Below, piece by piece: positions 1-7,650 of a DNA stretch of 25,489 bases. Under the pieces are notes generated by a model. It made no database searches, was not told the origin of the DNA, and saw only the letters and a program-made list of their open reading frames with translations. The DNA comes from a virus. The stretch spans positions 1 to 25,489 of IMG/VR virus record IMGVR_UViG_3300047474_000434, one strand, 5' to 3'. The position numbers and the translations under genes were made by a program. Each line of letters starts with the position of its first letter. Position 1 is the first letter of the stretch.

Positions 1-714
1 GGTGAACTTGAAATATCTAGTCAAGTTACACGTCATTCAAAAGCTATAGTTGATAATCCGTTGCAAGAACGTATACTACTAATGAACGGTAATGCTTCGA
101 TACTTACAAATGGATTGCCAGGTGATGCAAAATGGTCAACTTATATCGATGCACTCCCAGGAAAATATCAACCTGGTTTAAGTATTATCTATTTAAGAAA
201 GCCAGATGTAAATGGATTAATTGCCGGAAGAATTACTCTTAATCCGTTGGACGAAACACAACTAGTTATTGACTTTGATAGAGATACATTACCTAGCAAT
301 AATACTATACAAGGTCCTGCTAGAGACACAAATCAATATTCTAGCATTGATTATATAATTGATCCGTTACGTTATGATCCTCAATCAGATACTTCAAAAG
401 CAGGGGTACGTTTATTATTACTTGGTGCTATTGGTAGTACTACAAATACCGACGGAGCTGATGCTTGGAAGAATGCTGATAACACAGACTTTGTTGCAGG
501 CGCAAATGATATAATTGAATATGACGGATCTAAATGGAATATTATATTTGATGCAAGTAAAGACTATTTGCCTTATAATGACACAACTATTACAAAACTA
601 TATACTACAAATCTTAACACAGGCGTACAATATTACTGGGACGGTGATCAGTGGTTACTAAGTGTTGATGGAGAGTATGCCAAAGGTGACTGGTCGATTA
701 ACTTATCTGGCTAA
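1..714 (+). CDS. Virion structural protein, C-terminal part (5' truncated by window edge)
   Basis: The reading frame is open from base 1 to the TAA at 712-714, so the TTG at 61 is not a start. About 237 residues of a longer protein are seen. The composition is that of a phage structural protein: rich in Asn, Thr, Asp and Tyr, with no signal peptide or membrane segment. The last third carries two W-containing beta motifs, YDGSKWNI and YWDGDQWLL, like the short aromatic hairpins common in marine phage baseplate and fibre proteins. It ends 8 bases before the Nudix gene, so the two are probably on one transcript. I do not recognise the family exactly. A baseplate, neck or large tail protein is the best guess, from composition and from the fibre genes around it. 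No catalytic motif is visible. Confidence 0.6.
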   Translation, partial: GELEISSQVTRHSKAIVDNPLQERILLMNGNASILTNGLPGDAKWSTYIDALPGKYQPGLSIIYLRKPDVNGLIAGRITLNPLDETQLVIDFDRDTLPSNNTIQGPARDTNQYSSIDYIIDPLRYDPQSDTSKAGVRLLLLGAIGSTTNTDGADAWKNADNTDFVAGANDIIEYDGSKWNIIFDASKDYLPYNDTTITKLYTTNLNTGVQYYWDGDQWLLSVDGEYAKGDWSINLSG

Positions 715-722
715 TTACTAGT

Positions 723-1160
723 ATGAGTAAGATAGTTTGTAGTGGTGCGCTTTTCTATGCACTAGACACAAAAAGATTTTTGTTTTTACACCGTGCTAAT
801 GGTAAAACTTCTGGCACTTGGGGACTTGTAGGTGGCGGGAACGAATTAGGTGAATCACCATTTGAAGGGTTAACCCGTGAGATACAAGAAGAAGTTGGCG
901 ACTTACCTAAGTTTGTAAAAACTATACCTTTAGAAACATTCGTATCTAATGATGAAAAATTTAATTTTCATACATATCTTGTTGTTGTAAAAAAAGAATT
1001 TTTACCTAATCTAAATAACGAACACGATGGATATGCTTGGACTAGTTTTGGTAAATGGCCAAAGACGTTGCATCAAGGACTACGTAATACACTACAAAAT
1101 AAAACTAATCTTAGTAAATTAGAAACTGTGTTTCAGGTAATAGATTTATTAGAGGAATAG
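723..1160 (+). CDS. Nudix hydrolase
   Basis: This 145-residue protein has a clear Nudix box at residues 38-60: G38, E44, then R52-E53-I-Q-E56-E57-V-G59, matching GX5EX7REUXEEXG. Only the final hydrophobic position is unusual, being Asp60. E56 and E57 are the expected Mg2+ ligands. The family hydrolyses nucleoside diphosphates linked to another group (dNTPs, ADP-ribose, nucleotide sugars, NADH, capped RNA). The substrate cannot be read from the sequence. The length is normal for a single-domain Nudix enzyme, presumably cytoplasmic. The start is the ATG at 723, preceded by only a weak ribosome site, which suggests translation carried over from the structural gene ending 8 bases upstream. Its stop is followed directly by the ATG of the cupin gene. 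The pairing with a sugar-isomerase-like cupin hints at nucleotide-sugar chemistry, but that is inference. Confidence 0.88.
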   Translation: MSKIVCSGALFYALDTKRFLFLHRANGKTSGTWGLVGGGNELGESPFEGLTREIQEEVGDLPKFVKTIPLETFVSNDEKFNFHTYLVVVKKEFLPNLNNEHDGYAWTSFGKWPKTLHQGLRNTLQNKTNLSKLETVFQVIDLLEE

Positions 1161-1502
1161 ATGACAGATAATATAAAACAAACAGACTACGGCTACGAAG
1201 TTGTTTGGACTGACAACGAATATTATTGTAGTAAAATATTAGTTTTTGAAGAAGAAGGCAAACAAACTCGATTACATTTCCACAAAGATCGACACAAAAG
1301 TTGGTTTGTAAATGCTGGGAAGTTTGAAGTACAATGGGTTGATTCTAAAGACGGTAAAGCATATTCTAAAGAACTTCCAGAAGGTAGTATTTTTGAAGTG
1401 CCTGCACTATTGCCTGTTACACTAAAGAGTTTAGCTGATAACAGTGCTATGGCAGAAACTAGTAATAGCAATGATTTAGAAGATTATTATAGGTTAAATT
1501 AA
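1161..1502 (+). CDS. Small cupin protein, mannose-6-phosphate-isomerase type
   Basis: This 113-residue single-cupin protein has cupin motif 1 at about residues 37-56, with H39-F-H41 followed by an aromatic strand and Gly53. The usual metal-binding Glu four to five residues after the second His is replaced by H45/K46. Motif 2 (about 73-90) has the EGSIFEVP turn but lacks the usual His, reading PVT where many relatives have a PH pair. The C-terminal segment at 98-112, with ETSNSND and LEDYYRL, resembles the end of the type II phosphomannose isomerase cupin domain, where an acidic DD/ED-x-x-RL motif is typical. The fold is well supported. Enzymatic isomerase activity is doubtful given the altered ligands, and sugar or nucleotide-sugar binding is possible. 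The ribosome site GAGGAATAG abuts the ATG, which directly follows the Nudix stop codon. Confidence 0.8.
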   Translation: MTDNIKQTDYGYEVVWTDNEYYCSKILVFEEEGKQTRLHFHKDRHKSWFVNAGKFEVQWVDSKDGKAYSKELPEGSIFEVPALLPVTLKSLADNSAMAETSNSNDLEDYYRLN

Positions 1503-1765
1503 TGTTAAAAATAAGCCAATCTAAAGAATTTAAAAAAGACTTTATACAATATAAAAAAGACATTGATCAAATTACTAATGAACGTGCTAAAGAAAAATGC
1601 AAAGATATTTTAAATAAACTATCTAACGAATATAGTTATATTGATGCTACACACGATGCAATTAATAAATCAATTGATCCTACTAAAGTAAGAGAAAATG
1701 TAGAACGTAGTATTGAACTACGCCAAGAATTAAATAAAATAATTAAATATTCGAAAGATCTTTAA
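1502..1765 (+). CDS. Small helical (coiled-coil) phage protein
   Basis: This 87-residue, highly charged protein is rich in Lys, Glu, Asp and Ile, with no Gly, Pro only at residue 60, and no Trp. Heptad-like spacing of Ile, Leu and Ala through residues 3-50 and 62-85 predicts two long helices, probably a helical hairpin. There is no enzyme motif or membrane segment. Its ATG overlaps the TAA of the cupin gene (TAATG), so translation is coupled to that gene. Its last 23 bases overlap the end of the fibre gene on the other strand. Short helical proteins of similar composition occur beside structural genes in marine T4-like phages; their role is not known to me. Structural accessory or chaperone are possibilities only. 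Confidence 0.68.
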   Translation: MLKISQSKEFKKDFIQYKKDIDQITNERAKEKCKDILNKLSNEYSYIDATHDAINKSIDPTKVRENVERSIELRQELNKIIKYSKDL

Positions 1766-3674
1766 CTGTAATTGATCCAAACATCGAAGAGTGACTTGTA
1801 CATTGATAAACATATGTACCATTGCCGCTTTCAGGAATTCTCCAATATAATGTTCCACTAGACTTTCCTTGTGCAGCACTATTTGTACTTACAGTTCCAG
1901 TTGGTGATACGTGTACTATATTACTAGTCAGTGCAGTAAGAGTGTTGTCTTGCAATTCAAATGGATGTCCTGATATATTTGTTAAGTCAAATGCTAGTGT
2001 GGTTCCGCTGATTGCATATATAGTAGGATTAGTACCACTGTAGTGACTGTTAAACGTATATCCACTAGTTCCAACATTGTCAACTCTCAGCATTGCAATA
2101 GCAGGTTCATAAATTTGATCTATTCTTAACCCAGCTGTTGTAACATCTCCTAAGTCGTCAAAATCACTAGCGCCTGCACTAACTGTACTTGCAATAGTTA
2201 CAGTACTTCCACTTGTGGTTAAACTAATTCCTGTACTGGCATCTAAAAATAACGTAGCAGTAGAATTAACAGCAGTAATAAGAGATTGTCCACTAACTGA
2301 AACATTACTAAATGCGTTTTGATTTGTTTCGCCTGATTGTGCTACCCAGTCAAAGTCTGATCCTGTCCAGCTTAATACTTCACTTGTTGATGCACTAGTT
2401 GTATTAAGATGTGCATTAACATCCGAGTCACTATAATCTCCACCGCTGCCGCCACTTATTGTTGTGAATGTAAATGCGCCAGCACCGTCTGTTGTTAAAA
2501 CTTGTCCGGTTGTCCCGTCACTAATACTTAGATCAGTTAACACTGTTGGTATAGAAGTGCTAGATGGTAATGCATCGGTAATTCCGTAACCTGCTAAAGT
2601 AGTTGGAGTAGTTGTTAGATCATCAAATGTTACACTAGTTAGATATGTACTCAAGTCAGGTGGAGTATAACGGAACACTCCTGTAGTATCATCGTATGAT
2701 ATAGCGCCATCGCCCGAGGCTGTAAGTTCGTTACCAACACTTAAACTTGCCAGTGTAAGTATACTAGGTTTGTTAGTAACGTTGCCCCAGTCTAAATAAT
2801 ATGTTCCGTCAAATCCGTCAAGTGTATCAGCATCTGTTCCACCGCCTCCAGTCGTAGCATCAGAACCTGGTGCCCATTTAGCACCGTCCCACTTTAATAC
2901 TTGTCCAGAAGTTGGCGCACTTGTTGTAGTGTCAACATCGCTTAAAAAGTCAATACTAAATGCACTCATATTAATTGTTACATCGTCTGAGTCTGTAGCG
3001 ATAGCAGTTGCTATGTTTGTACCGCCTAATATACTTAATGTATCTGTCACAGCATCAGCTGTTGTTGATCCGTCATCACTAGTTATAGTAGAAAATAAGT
3101 TCTGAGTTGACCCTGTTTCGGGTGCATCTTCAAATGTAAAGTTGCCGGCACCGTCTGTAGTTAGAATTTGTGTCGAATTACCATCAGTAATTCCTAGGTC
3201 AGTTAGTGCAGCAGGTATTAAATTTGTTGTATCTGTTAAATCAGATAAGTCTGCAGGTATTAAATTTGTTGTATCTGTTAACTCTGATATGTCTGCTACA
3301 GAAGTAAGATCTGCTTGATTAGCAAGTTCTATCCAAGCGCCTGCGTGTGCATAGTATGCTTTACCTGTGCCGTGTACGTGTGCAAACATTCCGTGATTGT
3401 CTGTTGCACTTGGTAAATCTACAAGCTCAGCATATGCTATCCAGTTTATATCATCGTTTGTTAAAGATACTTTTGCAGAAAGTGTTACTTCGTTTACATT
3501 GTCTAGATCTGCTCTTGCTATTTCAAAACCGGCTGCATCTTTACCGCTATATACTCTTAAACTATTAGTAACTTTGTTAAAGAATACTTCACCACTAGAT
3601 CCTACGTTGCGATCTAAAAAATCAGTAGGTCTTGGTATAATTCTTATTCTATCTACAATCGGTGCTGATGACAT
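1743..3674 (-). CDS. Tail-fibre-like protein with C-terminal cupredoxin-like domain
   Basis: This 643-residue protein is rich in Thr, Ser, Asp and Gly, typical of a phage fibre shaft. The N-terminal 95 residues have a compact beta motif (GEVFFNK, LRVYSGKDAAGFE). The middle carries repeated fibre motifs of the type DG-x4-Q-I/V-LTTDGAG-x-FTF (about residues 165 and 395) and G-Q-V-L-K-W-D-G-A-K-W (about 258). A 14-residue tandem repeat (TDTTNLIPA) lies near residues 133-155. The last about 95 residues look like a cupredoxin: H570 in SGHPFEL, then C625-T-S-H628-S-S-M631, the arrangement of type 1 copper ligands (His, Cys, His, Met), with H-x2-M instead of the plastocyanin H-x4-M. The start is the ATG at 3674 with ribosome site AAGGAA and a GATAAATA site 20 bases upstream. 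It probably contacts the host surface. Confidence 0.83.
   Translation of the reverse strand: MSSAPIVDRIRIIPRPTDFLDRNVGSSGEVFFNKVTNSLRVYSGKDAAGFEIARADLDNVNEVTLSAKVSLTNDDINWIAYAELVDLPSATDNHGMFAHVHGTGKAYYAHAGAWIELANQADLTSVADISELTDTTNLIPADLSDLTDTTNLIPAALTDLGITDGNSTQILTTDGAGNFTFEDAPETGSTQNLFSTITSDDGSTTADAVTDTLSILGGTNIATAIATDSDDVTINMSAFSIDFLSDVDTTTSAPTSGQVLKWDGAKWAPGSDATTGGGGTDADTLDGFDGTYYLDWGNVTNKPSILTLASLSVGNELTASGDGAISYDDTTGVFRYTPPDLSTYLTSVTFDDLTTTPTTLAGYGITDALPSSTSIPTVLTDLSISDGTTGQVLTTDGAGAFTFTTISGGSGGDYSDSDVNAHLNTTSASTSEVLSWTGSDFDWVAQSGETNQNAFSNVSVSGQSLITAVNSTATLFLDASTGISLTTSGSTVTIASTVSAGASDFDDLGDVTTAGLRIDQIYEPAIAMLRVDNVGTSGYTFNSHYSGTNPTIYAISGTTLAFDLTNISGHPFELQDNTLTALTSNIVHVSPTGTVSTNSAAQGKSSGTLYWRIPESGNGTYVYQCTSHSSMFGSITVKDLSNI
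3211..3281 (-). repeat. 29-bp direct repeat, 42-bp period, inside fibre gene
   Basis: A perfect 29-base sequence beginning gcaggtattaaatttgttg occurs at 3211-3239 and again at 3253-3281. The 42-base period equals 14 codons and keeps the frame. It encodes two copies of a unit containing LTDTTNLIPA. It looks like a recent in-frame duplication in the fibre shaft, possibly by slippage or unequal recombination. Confidence 0.9.
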
Positions 3675-3694
3675 ATAACTTTCCTTAGTTTATG

Positions 3695-3702
3695 TATTTA
3701 TC
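3695..3702 (-). promoter_or_regulatory. Putative late promoter GATAAATA for the fibre gene
   Basis: Read on the minus strand, GATAAATA differs from the T4 late-promoter consensus TATAAATA only at the first base. It lies 20 bases upstream of the fibre ATG, with the ribosome site AAGGAA between them, leaving room for a short leader. The same octamer occurs before the 2366-residue giant gene. T4-like late promoters use just this octamer with no -35 box. Function here is inferred. Confidence 0.6.
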
Positions 3703-3756
3703 ATTTCTATTTAATGCCTAGCAGTAGACAACATAAGTACTATTAAAGGAAACAGA

Positions 3757-4296
3757 ATGACAGATTTAGAAATAATTGATAATTTTTTACCAGTGAATCA
3801 ATTTAATAAAGTCCAACAAGACTTAATGTCTAATAAATTACCTTGGTTTGTTAACGATGATATCGTACATACAGATCTAGGAAATATTGCGTCTAATAAA
3901 AAACACAATTGGCAATTATTCCATCTTTTTTATTATAATCCCCTTATGCACTCTGAATATATTAGTGCTATTGAACCAATATTACAACATCTAAATCCAT
4001 TAGTATTAATAAAAGCTAAAGCAAATACAAATTATGTTACTGAATCAATAGTTGAACACGGAATGCATATTGACATACAAAATCCTGAATTAAAAAGTAT
4101 TTTGACTACAGGAATCTTTTATGTTAATAACAACGACGGTTATACCTTATTAGAAGACGGTACTAAAATTGAAAGCGTAGCAAATCGATTTGTAAGTTTT
4201 CCGACAGAAACTAATCATAGCGGAACAAGTTGTACTAATACTAATCGAAGAGTTGTATTAAACTTAAATTATATTAAACAAACACACAAAACTTAA
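3757..4296 (+). CDS. 2OG-Fe(II) oxygenase
   Basis: This 179-residue protein has the layout of the small 2-oxoglutarate/Fe(II) dioxygenases common in marine T4-like phages. The iron-binding facial triad is visible: H104-I-D106 in HGMHID, and H154 in ETNHSGT. Arg164/165 in NTNRRVVLNLNY is placed to bind the 2OG carboxylate. The segment at 121-149, with YVNNNDGYT, LEDGTKIESVANR and FVSFP, is the double-stranded beta-helix core typical of prolyl-hydroxylase-like members. The family hydroxylates or otherwise oxidises proteins, nucleic acids or small molecules using 2OG and O2; the substrate here is unknown. The ribosome site AAAGGAAAC lies 5 bases before the ATG. It is divergent from the fibre gene and 11 bases upstream of the halogenase gene, so the pair is probably co-transcribed. 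No flavin reductase or 2OG-supplying gene is in the window. Confidence 0.88.
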   Translation: MTDLEIIDNFLPVNQFNKVQQDLMSNKLPWFVNDDIVHTDLGNIASNKKHNWQLFHLFYYNPLMHSEYISAIEPILQHLNPLVLIKAKANTNYVTESIVEHGMHIDIQNPELKSILTTGIFYVNNNDGYTLLEDGTKIESVANRFVSFPTETNHSGTSCTNTNRRVVLNLNYIKQTHKT

Positions 4297-4307
4297 TAGG
4301 AGACTAT

Positions 4308-5744
4308 ATGCACATATGCATTGTCGGTACTGGAGCAAGCGGCTGGATTACAGCACACTTTCTTAAAAATAATCCAAAAATTAAAAAAATTACAATCATT
4401 GGTTCTGATAAAATTCCAACTATTGGAGTAGGAGAAGCAACTACTCACAGTTTTAGAGAGTTTTTATTAAATCGATGCAATTTAACAGAAGAAGAATATA
4501 CAAAATTCTTAATAGATTCTGATGCATCTTTCAAATACGGTGTTAGTTACGAAGGATGGAGTAAGAAGAAATTTTTACACCCGTTTGCTATTGGACAACA
4601 CTTAGGTTACCTATTAGGAAAAAAAGATCCTAATGACAATTATCACAAGTATGTAAGTCCAATACATAATGAAATTTATAATAATAAAGTATATCTTGGC
4701 ACAGATAAACACGAATATTCTTTCCACTTTGATGCTAATAAGTTTATCAATGCAATGACGGAATTAGCTAAATTAGACGATAAGATAACACATATTGTTG
4801 ATACTGTTGTCGAAAGCCAATACGACAATCTAAATAATGTTAGTTGTATTATTACAGATTCAAAGAAAAAAATAACTGCTGATTATTTTGTTAGTTGTAT
4901 TGGATCTCAAGCATTTAATAAAACTATCTTTAATGAAGAATATATTTCATATGACGATATACTTTTAACAAACAAAGCAGTAGCGTGTCCGTTAGCATAT
5001 TCTGATAGAGCAACTCAATCACACCCTTATACAGTAGCTAAAGCAATGCCTAACGGGTGGCGATGGATTACTCCTACATTATCAAGGGTAGGTACTGGTT
5101 ATGTTTTTAGTGATAAACATATAAGCGTAGACGAAGCAACAAGTCAGTTGTTAGATGATATTGGAGATCGAGATCTTATAATTGATCCATTTGTAGTTGA
5201 TTTTACTCCTAGGCGAGTTAAACAAGTTTTTAAATCAAATATTGCTACTATAGGAATGGCAGCTGGATTTTTAGAACCGTTAGACGCTCCAGGGCTTGCA
5301 TTAACTTTAAGGTTTTTAACATTTTTAGAAGATGTATTAGATAATATAGAATCTAAAGATATACAAAAAATAAAGACAATGTTAAATCAAGAAGCAGTTA
5401 TTGATTATAATTTCTTTTGTAGTTTTATTTTACATCAGTATAAAACTTGTAAACGTAGTGACACTGAGTTTTGGATAGATCAAAAAAATGTACAATTTGA
5501 TCCTTATGATGAAATTTTACATCAAGTATTTGACCCTGCAATAACCAAAGACAATACTCCTGTTTATCCGCAGTCTGTAAGAGAACCTTGGATGTTTTAT
5601 AATAGTACTGCTGGCAAAGATATTAGATGGGAAGTAAAAATAGATGAAGACCTTACTGATATTACTGAAACAAAGTTTAATGAAAATTTATTGTTTACTC
5701 ACAAAGAAATGCTCGATAAAATGGTTAAGCAATCTTTAAAATAA
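4308..5744 (+). CDS. Flavin-dependent tryptophan-halogenase-like protein
   Basis: This 478-residue enzyme is of the FAD-dependent halogenase family. The FAD-binding GxGxxG is at residues 7-12 (GTGASG), followed by the family motif PTIGVGEAT at 37-45. The catalytic lysine that carries the hypohalite is K76 in ASFKYGVSYEGW. The signature GWxWxIP appears as GWRWITP at 250-256, with Thr in place of the usual Ile. The FLEPL motif at 321-325 supplies E323, the counterpart of the second catalytic residue. All key residues are therefore present and the length is near normal, slightly short. Such enzymes halogenate aromatic substrates with FADH2, O2 and halide. A cyanophage member (VirX1 of phage Syn10) is known to iodinate diverse small substrates. 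The ribosome site AGGAG precedes the ATG. No flavin reductase gene is adjacent, so reduced flavin would come from the host. The substrate is unknown. Confidence 0.9.
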   Translation: MHICIVGTGASGWITAHFLKNNPKIKKITIIGSDKIPTIGVGEATTHSFREFLLNRCNLTEEEYTKFLIDSDASFKYGVSYEGWSKKKFLHPFAIGQHLGYLLGKKDPNDNYHKYVSPIHNEIYNNKVYLGTDKHEYSFHFDANKFINAMTELAKLDDKITHIVDTVVESQYDNLNNVSCIITDSKKKITADYFVSCIGSQAFNKTIFNEEYISYDDILLTNKAVACPLAYSDRATQSHPYTVAKAMPNGWRWITPTLSRVGTGYVFSDKHISVDEATSQLLDDIGDRDLIIDPFVVDFTPRRVKQVFKSNIATIGMAAGFLEPLDAPGLALTLRFLTFLEDVLDNIESKDIQKIKTMLNQEAVIDYNFFCSFILHQYKTCKRSDTEFWIDQKNVQFDPYDEILHQVFDPAITKDNTPVYPQSVREPWMFYNSTAGKDIRWEVKIDEDLTDITETKFNENLLFTHKEMLDKMVKQSLK

Positions 5745-5749
5745 TGTAA

Positions 5750-6205
5750 TTAGTCTTCTTCAGCACCCTGGTATACTGATATATTAGGATCAACCCAAGG
5801 TTCAGCAACTTTTGCAGCTGGCTGATTAGATATTCCTTCGTGTTCTAAATCCCATTGCCGCGTATCTTCGTTCCAAACATAATACTCGTCATCGTTGTTA
5901 GGAGTAGGTGAAGGTGTCGGCGCTTCCCATTCTATAGTAGAAGAATTAAGCGTCCAACTAGGATACGGCTTTGGCATAATAAATGCATCTAATTCACTAT
6001 TGTATGTATGCCCAATACCGGCATAACAATTTCTAAAGTTTCCATTATAGCTAGTTTGTAGCCAAACACCTTTTAGTCCAATAGATTTGATATAGTGCTG
6101 CCCTATCGGTTCACTTTTAGGAAATTCTTCATTATAGATATCATTGTTATTAATAACAATAACGTCTATTACTTTATTTTTTTTAATTTTAACAAAATGT
6201 GCCAT
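5750..6205 (-). CDS. Marine-phage structural protein with YNGNFR/YAGIGHTY motif
   Basis: This 151-residue protein starts MAHFVKI, contains WLQTSYNGNFRNCYAGIGHTY at about residues 51-71 with intervening charged turns, and has PKPYPSWTLN near 81-90, all hallmarks of a small protein family seen many times in marine T4-like phages and usually annotated as a structural or hypothetical protein. A Pro-rich linker (about 99-106) separates this from a WNEDTRQWD aromatic hairpin and an acidic tail. I chose the ATG at 6205 rather than the in-frame TTG two codons upstream because MAHF is the conserved start and AAAGG lies 11 bases before it. The gene is last in the minus-strand series and its stop is only 5 bases from the halogenase stop. 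Its place in the virion is not known to me. Confidence 0.75.
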   Translation of the reverse strand: MAHFVKIKKNKVIDVIVINNNDIYNEEFPKSEPIGQHYIKSIGLKGVWLQTSYNGNFRNCYAGIGHTYNSELDAFIMPKPYPSWTLNSSTIEWEAPTPSPTPNNDDEYYVWNEDTRQWDLEHEGISNQPAAKVAEPWVDPNISVYQGAEED

Positions 6206-6219
6206 AGTCAACTTTACCT

Positions 6220-7638
6220 TTAGATGTTGTATCTTTTCTTTGCAATCTCATAACTTTTTCTAACATCGCCAGCGGACATTGCAGAACTATAAATTCTAAC
6301 CTGTTTCATATATCCTGTAAAGAAAAAACTAGTACTTTCAGCTCCGATTAGAACGTCACTGCTATCTGCACCGGACCAAGTTCCTGATCCTACTTGTGCT
6401 CCGTCTAAATAAACAACTCCTGATCCGCCACTTCGTGTATAAGTAATTTGGTGCCAATTTCCGTCCCAAGCATTTGTTCCAGCAGCTACGTTACTATTGT
6501 AATTTCCATCTTGTACGCCAATTTGTGTATTTCCGTTATTCTTACCTATAAAGAAATCACCGCTTTTATTACCAGCAAGAGCTTGATAATTTGCGTTAGT
6601 AGATCCGGTATATTTGTATATAAAACTAAATGTAAATCCACCAAGAAGTAATTCATCTGATATGCCAAATCTAGTTGCACAGTGTTCGTTATTACCATCA
6701 AATTGAACCGCTTGTTCGGTATCATTATACACTGGCCAATTTACAGCAGTTGCATCATTTCCGCCTACATAGTCTCTCCATTTATGATGATTGTTGTTTA
6801 GAAGATCTTGTATACTAGGTTCTGTACCATCGCAAACATCAATTCTAGGATCCCAGTATTGTTGCGAGGTTGATGTATTAGTTGAGTAAAATAAGTAACT
6901 TCTATGCATAGCATAAGTAGCACCGTCACGGTACACATAATCTCTACAGTTACCAATTTTATCTCCATTTGTATTATATATACCAGTATGCGGATGATCG
7001 CTTCCAGTTTCACTTCGATAGGGCCAAGTATGTCCTACAAATAAAAACCATTCATTTGCACCACCTGGCCAACCGCCAGAGTAAAAATAAGGATTCGTTG
7101 TTCGGTTGCCGCTTGATCTAAGGTTTACACCATCATTGGATCGTGTACCCATATAAGATGAACCGTTACCTACTACACTTCTTTTCATCCACATACTATG
7201 TCTAGTAAATCTAAAATAGTCAATGTTAACATTACTACTGTTCCATCCACCGTCTGAGTTACTAGCCGAATCGTTGCTCGGTGTGTCCCAAATAATAGCT
7301 GTATTCCCGTGGGGATCAGTTGACCAAATTCTTCTATTTTCTGCGTCTGTACCGTTTCGGCTCCAACCGGTTTCGCTACTATTACCAAGGTTCCAGTTTT
7401 CTATAGGGAGTACCGGGTCTCGCCAATCTCTTTGAAACATTCCTGAATCATATTCAGCTACAAGTGTTTCGGTATTTTCTTCTGTGGGAGTCCAATGGGT
7501 TCCTTGATAAAATTCAACTGCTGATGTTTCTGAATTATATCTTATATCCCCCTGTGCTCCGCTTCGTTGTGTAACATTGCCGGAAGGTAAATTAATAAAT
7601 CCTGAACTGTTAACTACTGTATTTTTTAAAGTTGCCAT
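6220..7638 (-). CDS. Adhesin-like fibre protein: shared leader, jelly-roll middle, LamG end
   Basis: This 472-residue protein begins with a leader (residues 1-50) of the form MA-x-L-x-NT...GF-x-x-LPSG...R...G-x-x-RYN...E-x-Y-x-G-x-x-W that is shared with the next two genes. Residues about 55-290 are rich in Trp, Asn and Gly (WFLFVGHTW, MHRSYLFYST) and look like a beta-sandwich domain of unknown type. Residues about 305-465 fit a concanavalin-like/LamG jelly roll: VQFDGNNEHC, FTFSFIYKY, GNWHQITYTRSGG, VYLDGAQVG, then GYMKQVRIYSSAMS at the end. LamG domains bind glycans or proteins, so host-surface recognition is the likely role. The ribosome site GAGGTAATAG precedes the ATG at 7638. It lies 12 bases after the glycine-rich gene. 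Confidence 0.8.
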   Translation of the reverse strand: MATLKNTVVNSSGFINLPSGNVTQRSGAQGDIRYNSETSAVEFYQGTHWTPTEENTETLVAEYDSGMFQRDWRDPVLPIENWNLGNSSETGWSRNGTDAENRRIWSTDPHGNTAIIWDTPSNDSASNSDGGWNSSNVNIDYFRFTRHSMWMKRSVVGNGSSYMGTRSNDGVNLRSSGNRTTNPYFYSGGWPGGANEWFLFVGHTWPYRSETGSDHPHTGIYNTNGDKIGNCRDYVYRDGATYAMHRSYLFYSTNTSTSQQYWDPRIDVCDGTEPSIQDLLNNNHHKWRDYVGGNDATAVNWPVYNDTEQAVQFDGNNEHCATRFGISDELLLGGFTFSFIYKYTGSTNANYQALAGNKSGDFFIGKNNGNTQIGVQDGNYNSNVAAGTNAWDGNWHQITYTRSGGSGVVYLDGAQVGSGTWSGADSSDVLIGAESTSFFFTGYMKQVRIYSSAMSAGDVRKSYEIAKKRYNI

Positions 7639-7650
7639 CTATTACCTCAT

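Noticed and set aside
61-714. TTG at 61 as the start of the first gene
   Set aside because: The frame is open to base 1 with sensible protein composition, so the gene begins outside the window.
6206-6211. TTG start giving MTMAHF for the 151-residue protein
   Set aside because: The ATG two codons later begins the conserved MAHF start and has adequate ribosome-site spacing.
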